Numbered from the stretch's first letter, positions 53,101 through 61,345 are shown. The stretch: DNA of 64,000 nucleotides from Streptomyces lydicus (GCF_001729485.1 NZ_CP017157.1:7688001-7752000); one strand, 5' to 3'. Numbers and translations are program-made. The notes: generated by a model from the sequence alone, not told the origin.

Positions 53101-53400
53101 GAAGAGCAGGGTCGACAACATCCGGGTGGCGAAGACCGCGGTGACCGCGAGGGCGGCTCCCCGGTAGCCGCCGCCGAAGACGGCCTGGCCTCCGAGCGGT
53201 ACGTACAGCGCTGCCTGGAGTGCGAGGAGTACCAGGACAAGCATGGACAGGGCATCGCCGATGCCCCCGACGAATTGGGCGCTCCACAATCGCTTCAGTG
53301 GGGGGAAGCGGAGCAGGGCTCGCACCGCGCGCTCGCGGGAGTCCGCTGCGAGGGCGCCTGAAGTGGGGGTCACGACCGTTGGCTGCTCGGCACGCGTCAT
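50113..53400 (-). CDS. tmk: MFS transporter-thymidylate kinase fusion
   Basis: A 1095-residue protein. Residues 1-500 form an MFS-like membrane part with about twelve hydrophobic segments. Residues 518-720 are dTMP kinase: P-loop EGGDGAGKST (523-532), VTREPGATAIGKR, DRYIDSSVAYQGAGR and the LID segment. Residues 723-880 are a continuous Glu/Arg/Ala-rich coiled coil, and the rest is disordered with short ETAVLP repeats. dTMP kinase phosphorylates dTMP to dTDP. The fusion is conserved in Streptomyces. What the MFS part carries is unknown. ATG at 53400. Confidence 0.92.
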   Translation of the reverse strand: MTRAEQPTVVTPTSGALAADSRERAVRALLRFPPLKRLWSAQFVGGIGDALSMLVLVLLALQAALYVPLGGQAVFGGGYRGAALAVTAVFATRMLSTLLFGAVLLGPLSTLTAPSGPLDRRWTMIGADVLRLALLVIAPLWIDWTPGDALAWLLVTVFVTGVAERFWTVCRESAAPGLLPAPPPEGAAGRPLPDNLDALRRLSLRTTFVSLPIAAAALVVVTLISKLLGTGLDWFHLHQAALGSYVAAGLFAASVSILYFIELPGADTPRPRSPLEGLRRPRTTAPQGEKAGADRGRTGAIPALVLACATVAAGISAAVSLAVLHAYDLAGGPATFALLVLVLTGGTAAGIRGAHRVLPALARRRLLALAVAVTGLALLAMGLVPDTTTVLLLALLAGVGAGIAANTGHVLLDQEAEESRTARTTEHLQAVVRLAVALAAVVAPLLAAVIGPHHVGNGTFNFSYGGAAYTLMLVGALLLPVAAWVLGKLDDRQGVPLRRELREALRGGDPAQAPAPTGFFIALEGGDGAGKSTQVEALAEWIRGKGHEVVVTREPGATAIGKRLRSIILDVATTGLSDRSEALMFAADRAEHVNSVIRPALERGAIVITDRYIDSSVAYQGAGRNLAPTEIARINRWATDGLVPHLTVLLDISPETARERFTEAPDRLESEPAAFHQRVRAGFLTLAAADPARYLVVDAGQEPEAVTTVVRHRLDQVLPLSEAEVKAQAEARKAAEEEARRRAEEEAARKAEEARLERERQEQLARLRAEEEERKREEAEQAKALEAARQAAEARQRAEEARQAAEAERARREAEERARQAEQERLRREHEEQARLRKEAEERRLEKQRKAEEALLRAEEARRAAAAEAAAAEAAAAEAAEAPTAETPVADLRKRFAEGGDAADASDSGAPADGPSGSAGSDRERTESLPRPASPDVPGAADETAVLPSFRETRDDHGSDGAGGSGGSDVEETAVLPPVRADDARPEGVRGNDPADRVPPWMFRKETPGAGADAGADAGGVERTREMPQIDPATGRPVEPPQAPRRARPRPEWAEETPLDDLPSLADELLGPRADEDADDGAGDDGRRGGRGRRR

Positions 53401-53430
53401 CCCGCCAGCCTAGCGGGACGCCCCACACCG

Positions 53431-53464
53431 TCGAGCGCCCGCCCGAACAAACGGGCGGGCTCGA
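53431..53464 (-). terminator. hairpin between topA and tmk
   Basis: Nine-base perfect stem (53437-53445 with 53452-53460), AACAAA loop, extendable outward through TCGA on both sides with a bulge. It lies 59 bases past the topA stop and 31 bases before tmk. Confidence 0.65.
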
Positions 53465-53522
53465 CGGCACGCGTCCGTCTTGCCCGCCCTTGTCCCGCGC
53501 ACCACCGGGGCGCGCGGCCCCG

Positions 53523-56411
53523 TCAGTCCTCGGCCGACGCCGCCGTCTTCTTGGCCGCCGCGGTCTTCGCGGTGGCCTTCTTGGCGGTCGTCTTCTTCGC
53601 CGCGGTCGTCTTCTTAGCGGCGGTCTTCTTGGCCGTGGTCTTCTTCGCCGCGGTCGTCTTCTTAGCGGCGGTCTTCTTGGCCGTGGTCTTCTTCGCCGCG
53701 GTCGTCTTCTTCGCCGGCGCCTTCTTGGCCGCCTTCTTGGCGGTCTTCTTCGCCGGGCCCTTGGCGCGCTTCTCCGCCAGCAGCTCGTAGCCGCGCTCCG
53801 GGGTGATCGTCTCGACGTCGTCGTCCCGCCGCAGCGTCGCGTTGGTCTCGCCGTCGGTGACGTACGGGCCGAAGCGGCCGTCCTTGACCACGACCGGCTT
53901 GCCGCTGACCGGGTCCGTGCCCAGCTCCTTCAGCGGCGGCTTGGCCGCGGCCCGGCCGCGCTGCTTGGGCTGCGCGTAGATCGCCAGCGACTCGTCCAGG
54001 GTGATCGTGAACAGCTGCTCCTCGCTCTCCAGGGAGCGCGAGTCGGTGCCCTTCTTGAGGTACGGGCCGTAGCGGCCGTTCTGCGCGGTGATCTCCACGC
54101 CCTCGGGGTCCTTGCCGACGACGCGCGGCAGCGACATCAGCTTGAGCGCGTCCTCCAGCGTCACGGTGTCCAGGGACATCGACTTGAAGAGCGAGGCGGT
54201 GCGCGGCTTGACCGCGTTCTTGCCGGTCTTCGGGGTGCCCTCGGGCAGGACCTCGGTGACGTACGGGCCGTAGCGGCCGTCCTTGGCGACGATCTCGTGG
54301 CCGGTGACCGGGTCGGCGCCCAGCGCGAAGTCGCCGCTCGGCTTGGCGAGCAGCTCCTCCGCGTACTCCACGCTCAGCTCGTCGGGCGCGAGGTCGTCGG
54401 GCACGTCGGCCCGCTGGTGGCCCTCCTCGCCCTTCTCGCCGCGCTCGACGTACGGGCCGTAGCGGCCGACCCGCAGCTTGATGTCGTTGCCGACCGGGAA
54501 GGACGAGATCTCCCGGGCGTCGATCGCGCCCAGGTCCTCGACCAGTTCCTTGAGCCCGCCGAGGTGGTCGCCGTCGCCGTTGCCGGCGTCGGAGGCGGCA
54601 CCCTCGGCCTCGCCCTCACCGAAGTAGAAGCGCCGCAGCCACGGCACGGCCTGCGCCTCACCACGGGCGATGCGGTCGAGGTCGTCCTCCATCTTGGCGG
54701 TGAAGTCGTAGTCGACCAGCCGGCCGAAGTGCTTCTCCAGGAGGTTGACCACCGCGAAGGACAGGAAGGACGGGACGAGCGCGGTGCCCTTCTTGAAGAC
54801 ATAACCGCGGTCGAGGATCGTGCCGATGATCGACGCGTACGTCGACGGGCGGCCGATCTCGCGCTCCTCCAGCTCCTTGACCAGCGTGGCCTCGGTGTAG
54901 CGGGCGGGCGGCTTGGTGGCGTGCCCGTCGGCGGTGATCTCCCGCACGGCGAGCGCGTCGCCCTCGGAGACCTGCGGCAGCCGGCGCTCGCGGTCGTCCA
55001 GCTCGGCGTTCGGGTCGTCGGCGCCCTCCACGTATGCCTTGAGGAAGCCGTGGAAGGTGATGGTCTTGCCGGACGCGCTGAACTCGGCGTCGCGGCCGTC
55101 GGCGGCCCGGCCACCGATCTTGACGGTGACGGAGTTACCGGTCGCGTCCTTCATCTGGGAGGCGACGGTCCGCTTCCAGATCAGCTCGTACAGCTTGAAC
55201 TGGTCGCCGGTCAGCCCGGTCTCGGCCGGGGTGCGGAAGCGGTCCCCGGAGGGGCGGATCGCCTCGTGCGCCTCCTGGGCGTTCTTGACCTTGCCGGCGT
55301 AGGTGCGCGGCTTGTCCGGCAGGTAGCTCGCCCCGTACAGCTGCGTCACCTGCGCCCGGGCCGCGGCGACCGCGGTGTCCGAGAGCGTGGTGGAGTCCGT
55401 ACGCATATAGGTGATGTAGCCGTTCTCGTACAGCTTCTGGGCCACCTGCATGGTCGCCTTGGCACCGAAGCCGAGCTTGCGGCTGGCCTCCTGCTGGAGG
55501 GTGGTCGTACGGAACGGCGCGTACGGCGAGCGGCGGTACGGCTTGGACTCGACCGAGCGGACCGCGAAGTCGGTGTTCTCCAGGGCGGCGGCGAGCGCGC
55601 GGGCGTTCGCCTCGTCCAGGTGGAGCACGTCGTTCTTGAGCTGCCCGTTGGGGCCGAAGTCGCGGCCCTGCGCGACCCGCCGGCCGTCGACGGCGTTGAG
55701 CCGGGCGGTCAGCGTGGACGGGTCGCTGGCGTCTCCGGCGCGCCCGGTGGCGAAGGTGCCGGTCAGGTCCCAGTACTCGGCGGAGCGGAAGGCGATGCGC
55801 TCGCGCTCCCGCTCGACGACGAGGCGGGTCGCGACGGACTGCACCCGGCCGGCCGACAGCCGCGGCATGACCTTCTTCCACAGGACCGGCGAGACCTCGT
55901 ACCCGTAGAGGCGGTCGAGGATCCGGCGGGTCTCCTGGGCGTCGACCAGCTTCTGGTTCAGATCACGCGGATTGGCGACGGCCTCGCGGATCGCGTCCTT
56001 GGTGATCTCGTGGAAGACCATCCGGTGGACCGGGACCTTCGGCTTGAGGATCTCCTGGAGGTGCCAGGCGATGGCCTCGCCCTCGCGGTCCTCATCGGTG
56101 GCGAGGTAGAGCTCGTCGGATTCGGCCAGCAGCTCCTTGAGCTTTCTGACCTGATCCTTCTTGTCACTGTTGACCACATAGATCGGCTGGAAGTCGGCGT
56201 CGACGTTCACGCCGAGGCGGGCCCAGGGCTCGCCCTTGTACTTCGCCGGGACCTCGGCCGCCCCGTTGGGCAGGTCGCGGATGTGCCCCACGCTGGCCTC
56301 GACCACATAGCCAGGGCCGAGGTAGCCCTTGATCGTCTTCGCCTTGGCCGGCGACTCGACGATGACGAGTCGGCGGCCGCCGCCCTCTGTGGCTTCGCTG
56401 GTCGGGGACAA
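53523..56411 (-). CDS. topA: DNA topoisomerase I
   Basis: Relaxes negative supercoils by single-strand passage. The 962-residue protein starts with TOPRIM (LVIVESPAKAKTIKGYLG, LATDEDREGEAIAWH) and contains the catalytic tyrosine in GYITYMRTDSTTLSD. The C terminus has several repeated GRYGPYV or GRFGPYV elements (Topo_C_Rpt) instead of the zinc fingers of E. coli TopA, then a Lys/Ala tail with KKTTAKKT repeats that is known to give streptomycete TopA high processivity. TTG at 56411 encodes the start of SPTSEATEG and matches relatives. Confidence 0.97.
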   Translation of the reverse strand: MSPTSEATEGGGRRLVIVESPAKAKTIKGYLGPGYVVEASVGHIRDLPNGAAEVPAKYKGEPWARLGVNVDADFQPIYVVNSDKKDQVRKLKELLAESDELYLATDEDREGEAIAWHLQEILKPKVPVHRMVFHEITKDAIREAVANPRDLNQKLVDAQETRRILDRLYGYEVSPVLWKKVMPRLSAGRVQSVATRLVVERERERIAFRSAEYWDLTGTFATGRAGDASDPSTLTARLNAVDGRRVAQGRDFGPNGQLKNDVLHLDEANARALAAALENTDFAVRSVESKPYRRSPYAPFRTTTLQQEASRKLGFGAKATMQVAQKLYENGYITYMRTDSTTLSDTAVAAARAQVTQLYGASYLPDKPRTYAGKVKNAQEAHEAIRPSGDRFRTPAETGLTGDQFKLYELIWKRTVASQMKDATGNSVTVKIGGRAADGRDAEFSASGKTITFHGFLKAYVEGADDPNAELDDRERRLPQVSEGDALAVREITADGHATKPPARYTEATLVKELEEREIGRPSTYASIIGTILDRGYVFKKGTALVPSFLSFAVVNLLEKHFGRLVDYDFTAKMEDDLDRIARGEAQAVPWLRRFYFGEGEAEGAASDAGNGDGDHLGGLKELVEDLGAIDAREISSFPVGNDIKLRVGRYGPYVERGEKGEEGHQRADVPDDLAPDELSVEYAEELLAKPSGDFALGADPVTGHEIVAKDGRYGPYVTEVLPEGTPKTGKNAVKPRTASLFKSMSLDTVTLEDALKLMSLPRVVGKDPEGVEITAQNGRYGPYLKKGTDSRSLESEEQLFTITLDESLAIYAQPKQRGRAAAKPPLKELGTDPVSGKPVVVKDGRFGPYVTDGETNATLRRDDDVETITPERGYELLAEKRAKGPAKKTAKKAAKKAPAKKTTAAKKTTAKKTAAKKTTAAKKTTAKKTAAKKTTAAKKTTAKKATAKTAAAKKTAASAED
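53593..53711 (-). repeat. 48-bp tandem repeat in the topA tail
   Basis: A 48-base unit is repeated about 2.5 times (53593, 53641, partial from 53689) without change. It encodes 16 residues of the type AKKTTAAKKTTAKKTA, so the number of lysine clusters could vary between strains. Confidence 0.9.
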
Positions 56412-56905
56412 CTTCGCTCTTCTCTCCGGTCGGCGCGGGAAATGCTCCCCGGCCGGACGCCGGGGACCACTGCGGTGACGCTTGACGCTGCGGAGTGTGA
56501 CGGTACCTCCCGCCCCCGTGTCAAACGGAAAAACCCCGCAACGCCACTCGAACGGTAACCCGACTACATGCCTTCATGCCGCCCGGACCGCATCGGCCGC
56601 CCACCACGGGCCCCACGGCGGCTCCTGTCGACCTTGGCGTGTCCCCGACGGTTTCCGGCGCCGCCGTCCGCGGGCCCGGCGCGCCCCCACCCGCGCACCT
56701 CCGCTGATCTCACAGAGTGACGAACCGCTTCCGCTTTCCGCGGCCGTCGCGGCCGCGCGACTGTCACAGGGTGGCGCCGGATCCCGTCATCGCCTTGATA
56801 CGGCACGTGACCGGGCTGGCAGGATGGGCGGAGGATGACCTCGGCGCGGCTCTCCGCCCGGGCCGAGTACCGCCGTCGTCACGCACACCCTCGGGGGGAC
56901 CACCC
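56412..56905. other. divergent gap between topA and the proline-rich membrane protein gene
   Basis: 494 bases with no gene supported; the frames present have Arg- and Pro-rich shadow composition. It should hold the topA promoter, which in Streptomyces responds to supercoiling, and the promoter of the gene at 56906. Confidence 0.4.
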
Positions 56906-57496
56906 ATGGCGAACCAGTACCCCGGCCCGCCACCGGAGCAGCCGCCGGGCCAACCCGGCCAGAACCCGTACGCCACGCCGTCGGCCGGTGGGCCCGCCGA
57001 CGCCGGCTACGGGTATCCGCAGGGCGGCCGCCCCGGCGACCCCGGCTACGGCTATCCGCAGGCCGGCTCGCAGCCGCCGCCCGGCTTCCCGCCGCCGACC
57101 GCTCCCCCGCCGCCCCCGCCCGGCGCCGGTTTCCAGGCCGGACCGCCGACCGGCGGGATGGCGCTGTCGCTCGGCGACATCGCGGTGAGCGGCGACACGA
57201 TCATGACGCCGGCCGGGCCGATGCCGCTCAAGGGCGCCGTCTGGACGGCGACGGACATGTCGCGGACGGAGGAGAAGATCCCGGCGCACGCGGTCGTGCT
57301 CGCCATCGTCTTCTTCCTCTTCTGTCTGCTCGGGCTGCTCTTCCTGCTGATGAAGGAGCGGGTGACGACCGGCTTTGTGCAGGTCACCGTGAACAGCGGC
57401 GGCCGGCACCACTCGACGATGGTCCCGGTGCAGTCCCGGGAGCAGGTCATGTACGTGCTCAACCAGGTCAACTACGCCCGGTCGCTGAGCGTGTGA
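56906..57496 (+). CDS. proline-rich single-pass membrane protein
   Basis: A 196-residue protein. Residues 1-85 are Pro/Gly/Tyr-rich with GYGYPQ repeats; a small beta-like part follows (ALSLGDIAVSGDTIMTPAG, PLKGAVWTATD), then one transmembrane helix AVVLAIVFFLFCLLGLLFLLM, and a short domain VTVNSGGRHHSTMVPVQSRE. It is conserved next to topA in streptomycetes but has no known function. Its last codons overlap the next gene as GTGA. ATG at 56906. Confidence 0.85.
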   Translation: MANQYPGPPPEQPPGQPGQNPYATPSAGGPADAGYGYPQGGRPGDPGYGYPQAGSQPPPGFPPPTAPPPPPPGAGFQAGPPTGGMALSLGDIAVSGDTIMTPAGPMPLKGAVWTATDMSRTEEKIPAHAVVLAIVFFLFCLLGLLFLLMKERVTTGFVQVTVNSGGRHHSTMVPVQSREQVMYVLNQVNYARSLSV

Positions 57497-57918
57497 GCAC
57501 CGTGCAGCCGGCCGGACCGCTCACCGCGGCGGCGATCCGGCGCCGCACCGTCCGCCGGGCGTCACTCGCGCTCGGCGCCGGCGCGGCGGCGGCCGGCTAC
57601 CTGTGGCGCACCGATCCGCACCGGCCCGGACAGGTGCTGCTCCCCTGCCCGTTCAAGCTGATGACCGGGGTGGACTGCCCGGCGTGCGGCGCCACACGGA
57701 TGGCGTACGACCTGCTGCACGGCGATGTCGTGGCGGCTTTCCACGACAACGCCGTGCTGCTCACCCTCGGCGTGCCGGCCGTGGCGTTCTTCCTGCTGCG
57801 CTGGCTGGTCGCGGGGCTGCGCGGACGCGCCTACCGGCTGCGGCTCACGAACCGCGGCAACGCCGTGGTGTTCGGCATCGCCGCGGTGTGGATGGCCGCC
57901 CGCAACCTCATGGGGTAG
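57493..57918 (+). CDS. DUF2752 membrane protein
   Basis: A 141-residue protein with the DUF2752 signature CPFKLMTGVDCPACGATRMAYDLLHGD and three hydrophobic segments (about 22-38, 84-103, 123-136). The four-base overlap with the preceding gene implies coupled translation. The CPACG pattern is the hallmark of the family; it is otherwise uncharacterised. Confidence 0.9.
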   Translation: MSTVQPAGPLTAAAIRRRTVRRASLALGAGAAAAGYLWRTDPHRPGQVLLPCPFKLMTGVDCPACGATRMAYDLLHGDVVAAFHDNAVLLTLGVPAVAFFLLRWLVAGLRGRAYRLRLTNRGNAVVFGIAAVWMAARNLMG

Positions 57919-57934
57919 GCGCGGCCCGGCGGCG

Positions 57935-58339
57935 TCAGCGGACGGTGACGGTGACCACCGGCGAGACGGTGGCGCCCACACCCATGCGCAGCTGGTTGAC
58001 GCCCTTGATGCCGAGCTTGACCCGCACCGAGTACGTGCCGCTGGTGTTCACCGGCGTCTGCGCGGGCAGCGAGACCCACTTGGCGCCCTGCTTCTGCTGG
58101 ACGGTGACCTTGGTGCCCGCCTTGATGCCCTTGGCGGTGCCGGAGATCCGGAACTGCTCCCACGCCTTGACCGTGGTCGTGCTGGCCTTGGCGGTCAGCG
58201 ACGCGGCGGCCGGGGCGGCGGCCACGACCCGCGAGGGCGCGTGAAGGTCCTGCGGGGCGGCGAAGGCGGCGGCCGAGCCCCCGGCGAGCAGGGAGACGGC
58301 GAGGACGCCGACGGAGGCGTAGCGGAGTGCGCGGTTCAT
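57935..58339 (-). CDS. small secreted protein with Ig-like fold
   Basis: A 134-residue exported protein. Signal peptide about 1-27 (VGVLAVSLLAGGSAAAFA). The mature part is strand-rich, Thr/Val-rich and has the pattern of a bacterial Ig-like domain: TVKAWEQFRISGTAKGI, TVQQKQGAKWVSLPAQTPV and SGTYSVRVKLGIKGVNQLRM. It has no cysteine. Such domains bind carbohydrate or protein partners; its role is unknown. It ends 16 bases from the convergent DUF2752 gene. Confidence 0.82.
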   Translation of the reverse strand: MNRALRYASVGVLAVSLLAGGSAAAFAAPQDLHAPSRVVAAAPAAASLTAKASTTTVKAWEQFRISGTAKGIKAGTKVTVQQKQGAKWVSLPAQTPVNTSGTYSVRVKLGIKGVNQLRMGVGATVSPVVTVTVR

Positions 58340-58523
58340 GGGAGTTCCTCACTGACGGTGGTGAGCCGTTGCCGGCCTTTCACCGGGGAACATGGCGAGC
58401 AGGCCGAAGGCGTTCCGCGTACCGGCTCATATCGGCCATCTGTCGGCGGCCTGTTACAGAGGTGGCGGAATCCCGACGGAACGGCCCCGGGCGCGGGAGC
58501 CGGCGGGACCCGAACGAGGGCCC

Positions 58524-58721
58524 CTAGAGCGCCGCCAGCAGCCAGCCGCCGGTGGCGAGGAACACCACTCCGGCCAGCAGCGCCGTCACGGTGGCGACGG
58601 GCCGGCTGACGCCGTCGGCGACCGGCGCCCCGGTGCGTGCGCAGACGCCCGTCCACACCAGCAGTCCGGCGCCGAACAACGCGAACGCCGCACCGGCGAA
58701 CACCTCGGGTGCACTCTCCAT
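58524..58721 (-). CDS. small two-helix membrane protein
   Basis: A 65-residue protein with two hydrophobic segments (APEVFAGAAFALFGAGLLVW and VATVTALLAGVVFLATGGWLL) and a short loop. ATG at 58721 has GAGG upstream. No family is recognised. Composition and third-position GC are coding-like. Confidence 0.6.
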   Translation of the reverse strand: MESAPEVFAGAAFALFGAGLLVWTGVCARTGAPVADGVSRPVATVTALLAGVVFLATGGWLLAAL

Positions 58722-58889
58722 GCGGGCAGCCTCACACCCCGCGGCGGCCACCCGGCGAACACCGGGTGAACGCCGCCCGCCCGTCCCGTACGGGTCACCC
58801 GCCCGCCCCGGGGGCCCTCCGGCGGGCCCGTACGGATCGGCCGGATCAGCCGGATCGGCCGGATCCGTACGGACGCCTCCGCCGAGCCG

Positions 58890-60428
58890 TCAGGCGCCCT
58901 CCGCCACCGGCTCCAGGAATCCCTGCTCGACGAGCGCCCGGATCGAGGCCGGGGTGCGGTCCCGCAGCAGGACGGGGTCCTCACCGACGAGTTGGGCGAT
59001 GGCGTCCAGGATCCGGCCGGCGGGCAGCGAGCCGTCGCACACCCCGGCGAAGCCCGCGCCGACGGTGTCCACCTTCGTCGCCCGCCGCATCCCGCGGTTC
59101 TGACGGAGCACCACATGCTCGGGGTCCTCCGCCCCGGGCAGTCCGACCTGCTCCTGCACCACCTCGTCGGCGAGCCGGAAGTGGCCGGCGAGCAGTGCCG
59201 CGTCGTCCGTGGTGCGCAGGTAGTCCTGCCGGTCGAAGTGGCCCACGACGGACTCGCCCAGCGGCTGTTCCACCGGGTGCGGCCATTCCTCGACCGTGAT
59301 GGAGGAGGTGTCGGACCCGGACTTGCGCAGCGTGATCCAGCCGAACCCGACGGCCTTGGTCTTGCGCGCCTCGAACTCGTCGAGCCAGGCGTCGTACCGC
59401 GCGGCGTACGCCTCGTCACCGGCGCGGTGGTCGCCGGCGTCCCGCAGCCACAGCTCGGCGTACTGGGTGATGTCCTGCACCTCACGCTGCACGATCCAGG
59501 CGTCGCAGCCGCGCGGCACCCAGGAGCGCAGCCGGTCGTGCCATTCCTCGCCCGCCACGTGCTGCCAGTTGGCCAGCAGCTGGCAGTACCCGCCGTCGTT
59601 GAGGTGCGCGGCGGACTGCTGGACGAGGGTCCGGCACAGGTCGTCGCCGCCCATGCCGCCGTCGCGGTAGGTCAGCCGGGCGCCCGGCGAGATCACGAAC
59701 GGGGGGTTGGACACGATCAGGTCGTACGTCTCGTCCGCGACCGGCGCGAACAGCGAGCCCTCGCGCAGGTCCGCCGGCCGCGCCCCGGAGAGCGCCAGCG
59801 TCAGCGCGGTGCACCGCAGCGCGCGGGGGTTGAGGTCGGTGGCCGTGACCCGCGTGGCGTGCCGGGACGCGTGCAGCGCCTGGATGCCGGAGCCCGTCCC
59901 GAGGTCGAGTGCCGAACCGACCGGCCGGCGCACCGTGATCCCGGCGAGGGTCGTGGAGGCGCCGCCGACGCCGAGCACCAGCTCGGAGCGGTCCGCCTCC
60001 CCGGCGCCCCGGATGCCGCCGGCGCCGCCGACCGCGCAGCCCAGGTCGGAGACGATCCACCAGTCCTGCCCCTCGGGGCCGCCGTACGGGCGTACGTCCA
60101 CACTGGCGCGCAGCTCGTCGCCGTCCTGGACCAGCCAGCCGTCGGCGAGGCAGTCCGCGACCGGCAGGGCCGCCCGCGCGCGCCGCAGCTCCACCGGGCG
60201 CTGCAGCAGGAACAGCCGCACCAGCGTCTCCAGCGGGCCGTCGCCGCGGGTCGCCCGCAGGGCGGGGACGGTCTCGCTGCGCGCCAGCGCGGCATAGGCG
60301 GGCGCGCCGAGCAGGTCCAGCAGCCCGTCGGCGGTGAAGGCGGCGGTCAGCAGCGCCTCGCGCAGCCGTGCGGTGCGGGCGTTGCTCTCGGGGTCCTGGG
60401 CATCTGCGGTGGGGAGGTGCGTACTCAC
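58890..60428 (-). CDS. class I SAM-dependent methyltransferase (N5-glutamine/HemK-like)
   Basis: A 512-residue methyltransferase conserved next to topA/tmk in streptomycetes. The N-terminal 170 residues are a family-specific domain. The Rossmann part has GSALDLGTGSGIQALHASRH for SAM and VSNPPFVISPG, the NPPF motif of enzymes that methylate planar amides or bases. A third domain follows. The substrate could be a release factor, ribosomal protein or rRNA base. GTG at 60428 was chosen from frame length and family; a perfect palindrome lies six bases upstream, leaving only GGGGG as ribosome site. Confidence 0.87.
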   Translation of the reverse strand: MSTHLPTADAQDPESNARTARLREALLTAAFTADGLLDLLGAPAYAALARSETVPALRATRGDGPLETLVRLFLLQRPVELRRARAALPVADCLADGWLVQDGDELRASVDVRPYGGPEGQDWWIVSDLGCAVGGAGGIRGAGEADRSELVLGVGGASTTLAGITVRRPVGSALDLGTGSGIQALHASRHATRVTATDLNPRALRCTALTLALSGARPADLREGSLFAPVADETYDLIVSNPPFVISPGARLTYRDGGMGGDDLCRTLVQQSAAHLNDGGYCQLLANWQHVAGEEWHDRLRSWVPRGCDAWIVQREVQDITQYAELWLRDAGDHRAGDEAYAARYDAWLDEFEARKTKAVGFGWITLRKSGSDTSSITVEEWPHPVEQPLGESVVGHFDRQDYLRTTDDAALLAGHFRLADEVVQEQVGLPGAEDPEHVVLRQNRGMRRATKVDTVGAGFAGVCDGSLPAGRILDAIAQLVGEDPVLLRDRTPASIRALVEQGFLEPVAEGA

Positions 60429-60434
60429 ACCCCC

Positions 60435-60458
60435 ATTGTCGGTGCTGGCACCGACAAT
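60435..60458. promoter_or_regulatory. perfect 11-2-11 palindrome upstream of the methyltransferase start
   Basis: ATTGTCGGTGC-TG-GCACCGACAAT: 24 bases with no mismatch, ending six bases before the GTG start. It is a strong repressor operator or a leader hairpin over the ribosome site. Confidence 0.75.
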
Positions 60459-60463
60459 CGGCG

Positions 60464-60506
60464 ACGGCCCGGCGCCGCGCCCCTCTCGGGCGCGTCGCCG
60501 GGCCGT
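60464..60506 (-). terminator. terminator of the lipoprotein gene
   Basis: Perfect 11-base stem (60464-60474 with 60496-60506) with a 21-base GC-rich loop that can pair further; 25 bases past the stop of the leftward lipoprotein gene. Confidence 0.7.
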
Positions 60507-60531
60507 GCAGCCGCGCCGCGGACCGGTACGT

Positions 60532-61116
60532 CTACGACTTCTTCGACGGCGTGGGCACCGGGGAACCGGACGCGGCCTGGTTCTGGCAGCCCTTCTGCTT
60601 GGCCATCGCCGCGCCGACGTCGCCGGCCTCCAGGTTCTTGAAGGCGGCCTCGCTCTGCTTGTTGAGCTTGTTGATGCCGTTGGACAGGTCGCGCAGTCCG
60701 TCGGCGAACTTGAGCTTGTCCGAGGTGTCCAGGTTGTTGACCTGCTTCTGGAGGTCCGCGTAGCCCTTGGAGAGCGAGTTGAGCTCCTTGACGGCGTTCG
60801 CCTGGGCCTGCTTGCCCTGGTCGGTGGGGGGCGGGCCGGCCTGGTCCAGGTTCTTGGCCAGCGCCGCATAGGCGTTGGAGATCTGCTGGAAGGCCGCGGA
60901 GTCGGTCTTCTGGACCTTCTTGGAGTCCGTGTTGCCGCTGTCGGCCGTCTGCATGGCGGCGTTGGCGTTCTGGATCTTCTTGAACTGGGCCTGCGCGGGG
61001 TCGCAGAACGTCTTCGCCCAGTCGTTGAGCTTCTTGCTGTTGTCCTCGCTGCAACCGGTCAGCGCGAGCACCAGTGCGGCACCGCCGGACAGTGCAGCCA
61101 CAAGCTTCTTGTTCAC
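60532..61116 (-). CDS. small secreted lipoprotein
   Basis: A 194-residue lipoprotein. N terminus MNKKLVAALSGGAALVLALTGC has the lipobox LALTGC. The rest is helical and charged, with coiled-coil-like segments (QFKKIQNANAAMQTAD, VKELNSLSKGYADLQKQVN) and three cysteines including the lipidated one. No enzyme motif is seen. GTG at 61116 with GGAAGGGA is preferred over ATG at 61134. Such proteins are common surface components of streptomycetes without known function. Confidence 0.87.
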   Translation of the reverse strand: MNKKLVAALSGGAALVLALTGCSEDNSKKLNDWAKTFCDPAQAQFKKIQNANAAMQTADSGNTDSKKVQKTDSAAFQQISNAYAALAKNLDQAGPPPTDQGKQAQANAVKELNSLSKGYADLQKQVNNLDTSDKLKFADGLRDLSNGINKLNKQSEAAFKNLEAGDVGAAMAKQKGCQNQAASGSPVPTPSKKS

Positions 61117-61263
61117 CGGATTGGTCCCTTCCATGGTTCTCGGCCCCGGAACATACACGTCCAAAGGGCCTGGTCTCCGGGTCGGGCATCCCGTCCGCCC
61201 CTCATTGCAGCCATTTGCACCAAGGTCCGGCCGCGTGCCGTGACGGCCTCCGGGCAAGCGGAA

Positions 61264-61304
61264 GGCGGGCGTCCGGCGTCCGTGAAAGACGCCGTCCGCC
61301 CGCC
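61264..61304 (-). terminator. terminator of hppA
   Basis: Seventeen-position stem (61264-61280 with 61288-61304) with two adjacent mismatches and a CGTGAAA loop, 41 bases past the hppA stop. Confidence 0.8.
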
Positions 61305-61345
61305 CAGTTGAGCCCTCCGCGAGCCCTTTCGGCGGTACCTGCCCG

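Noticed and set aside
50053..53361. Plus-strand open frame of 1102 codons
   Set aside because: It is antisense to the MFS-tmk gene, has Arg/Gln/Gly-rich composition without a fold, and arises because high third-position GC keeps stops away.
53593..53711. Tandem repeat as CRISPR array
   Set aside because: The units are contiguous, lie inside topA and keep the reading frame; there are no spacers or cas genes.
53220..56558. Plus-strand open frame of 1112 codons
   Set aside because: Antisense to topA, whose protein matches its family over its full length; the plus frame has no recognisable domain.
56564..56838. Short frames on both strands between topA and the membrane protein gene
   Set aside because: Arg/Pro-rich, without ribosome sites, mutually overlapping.
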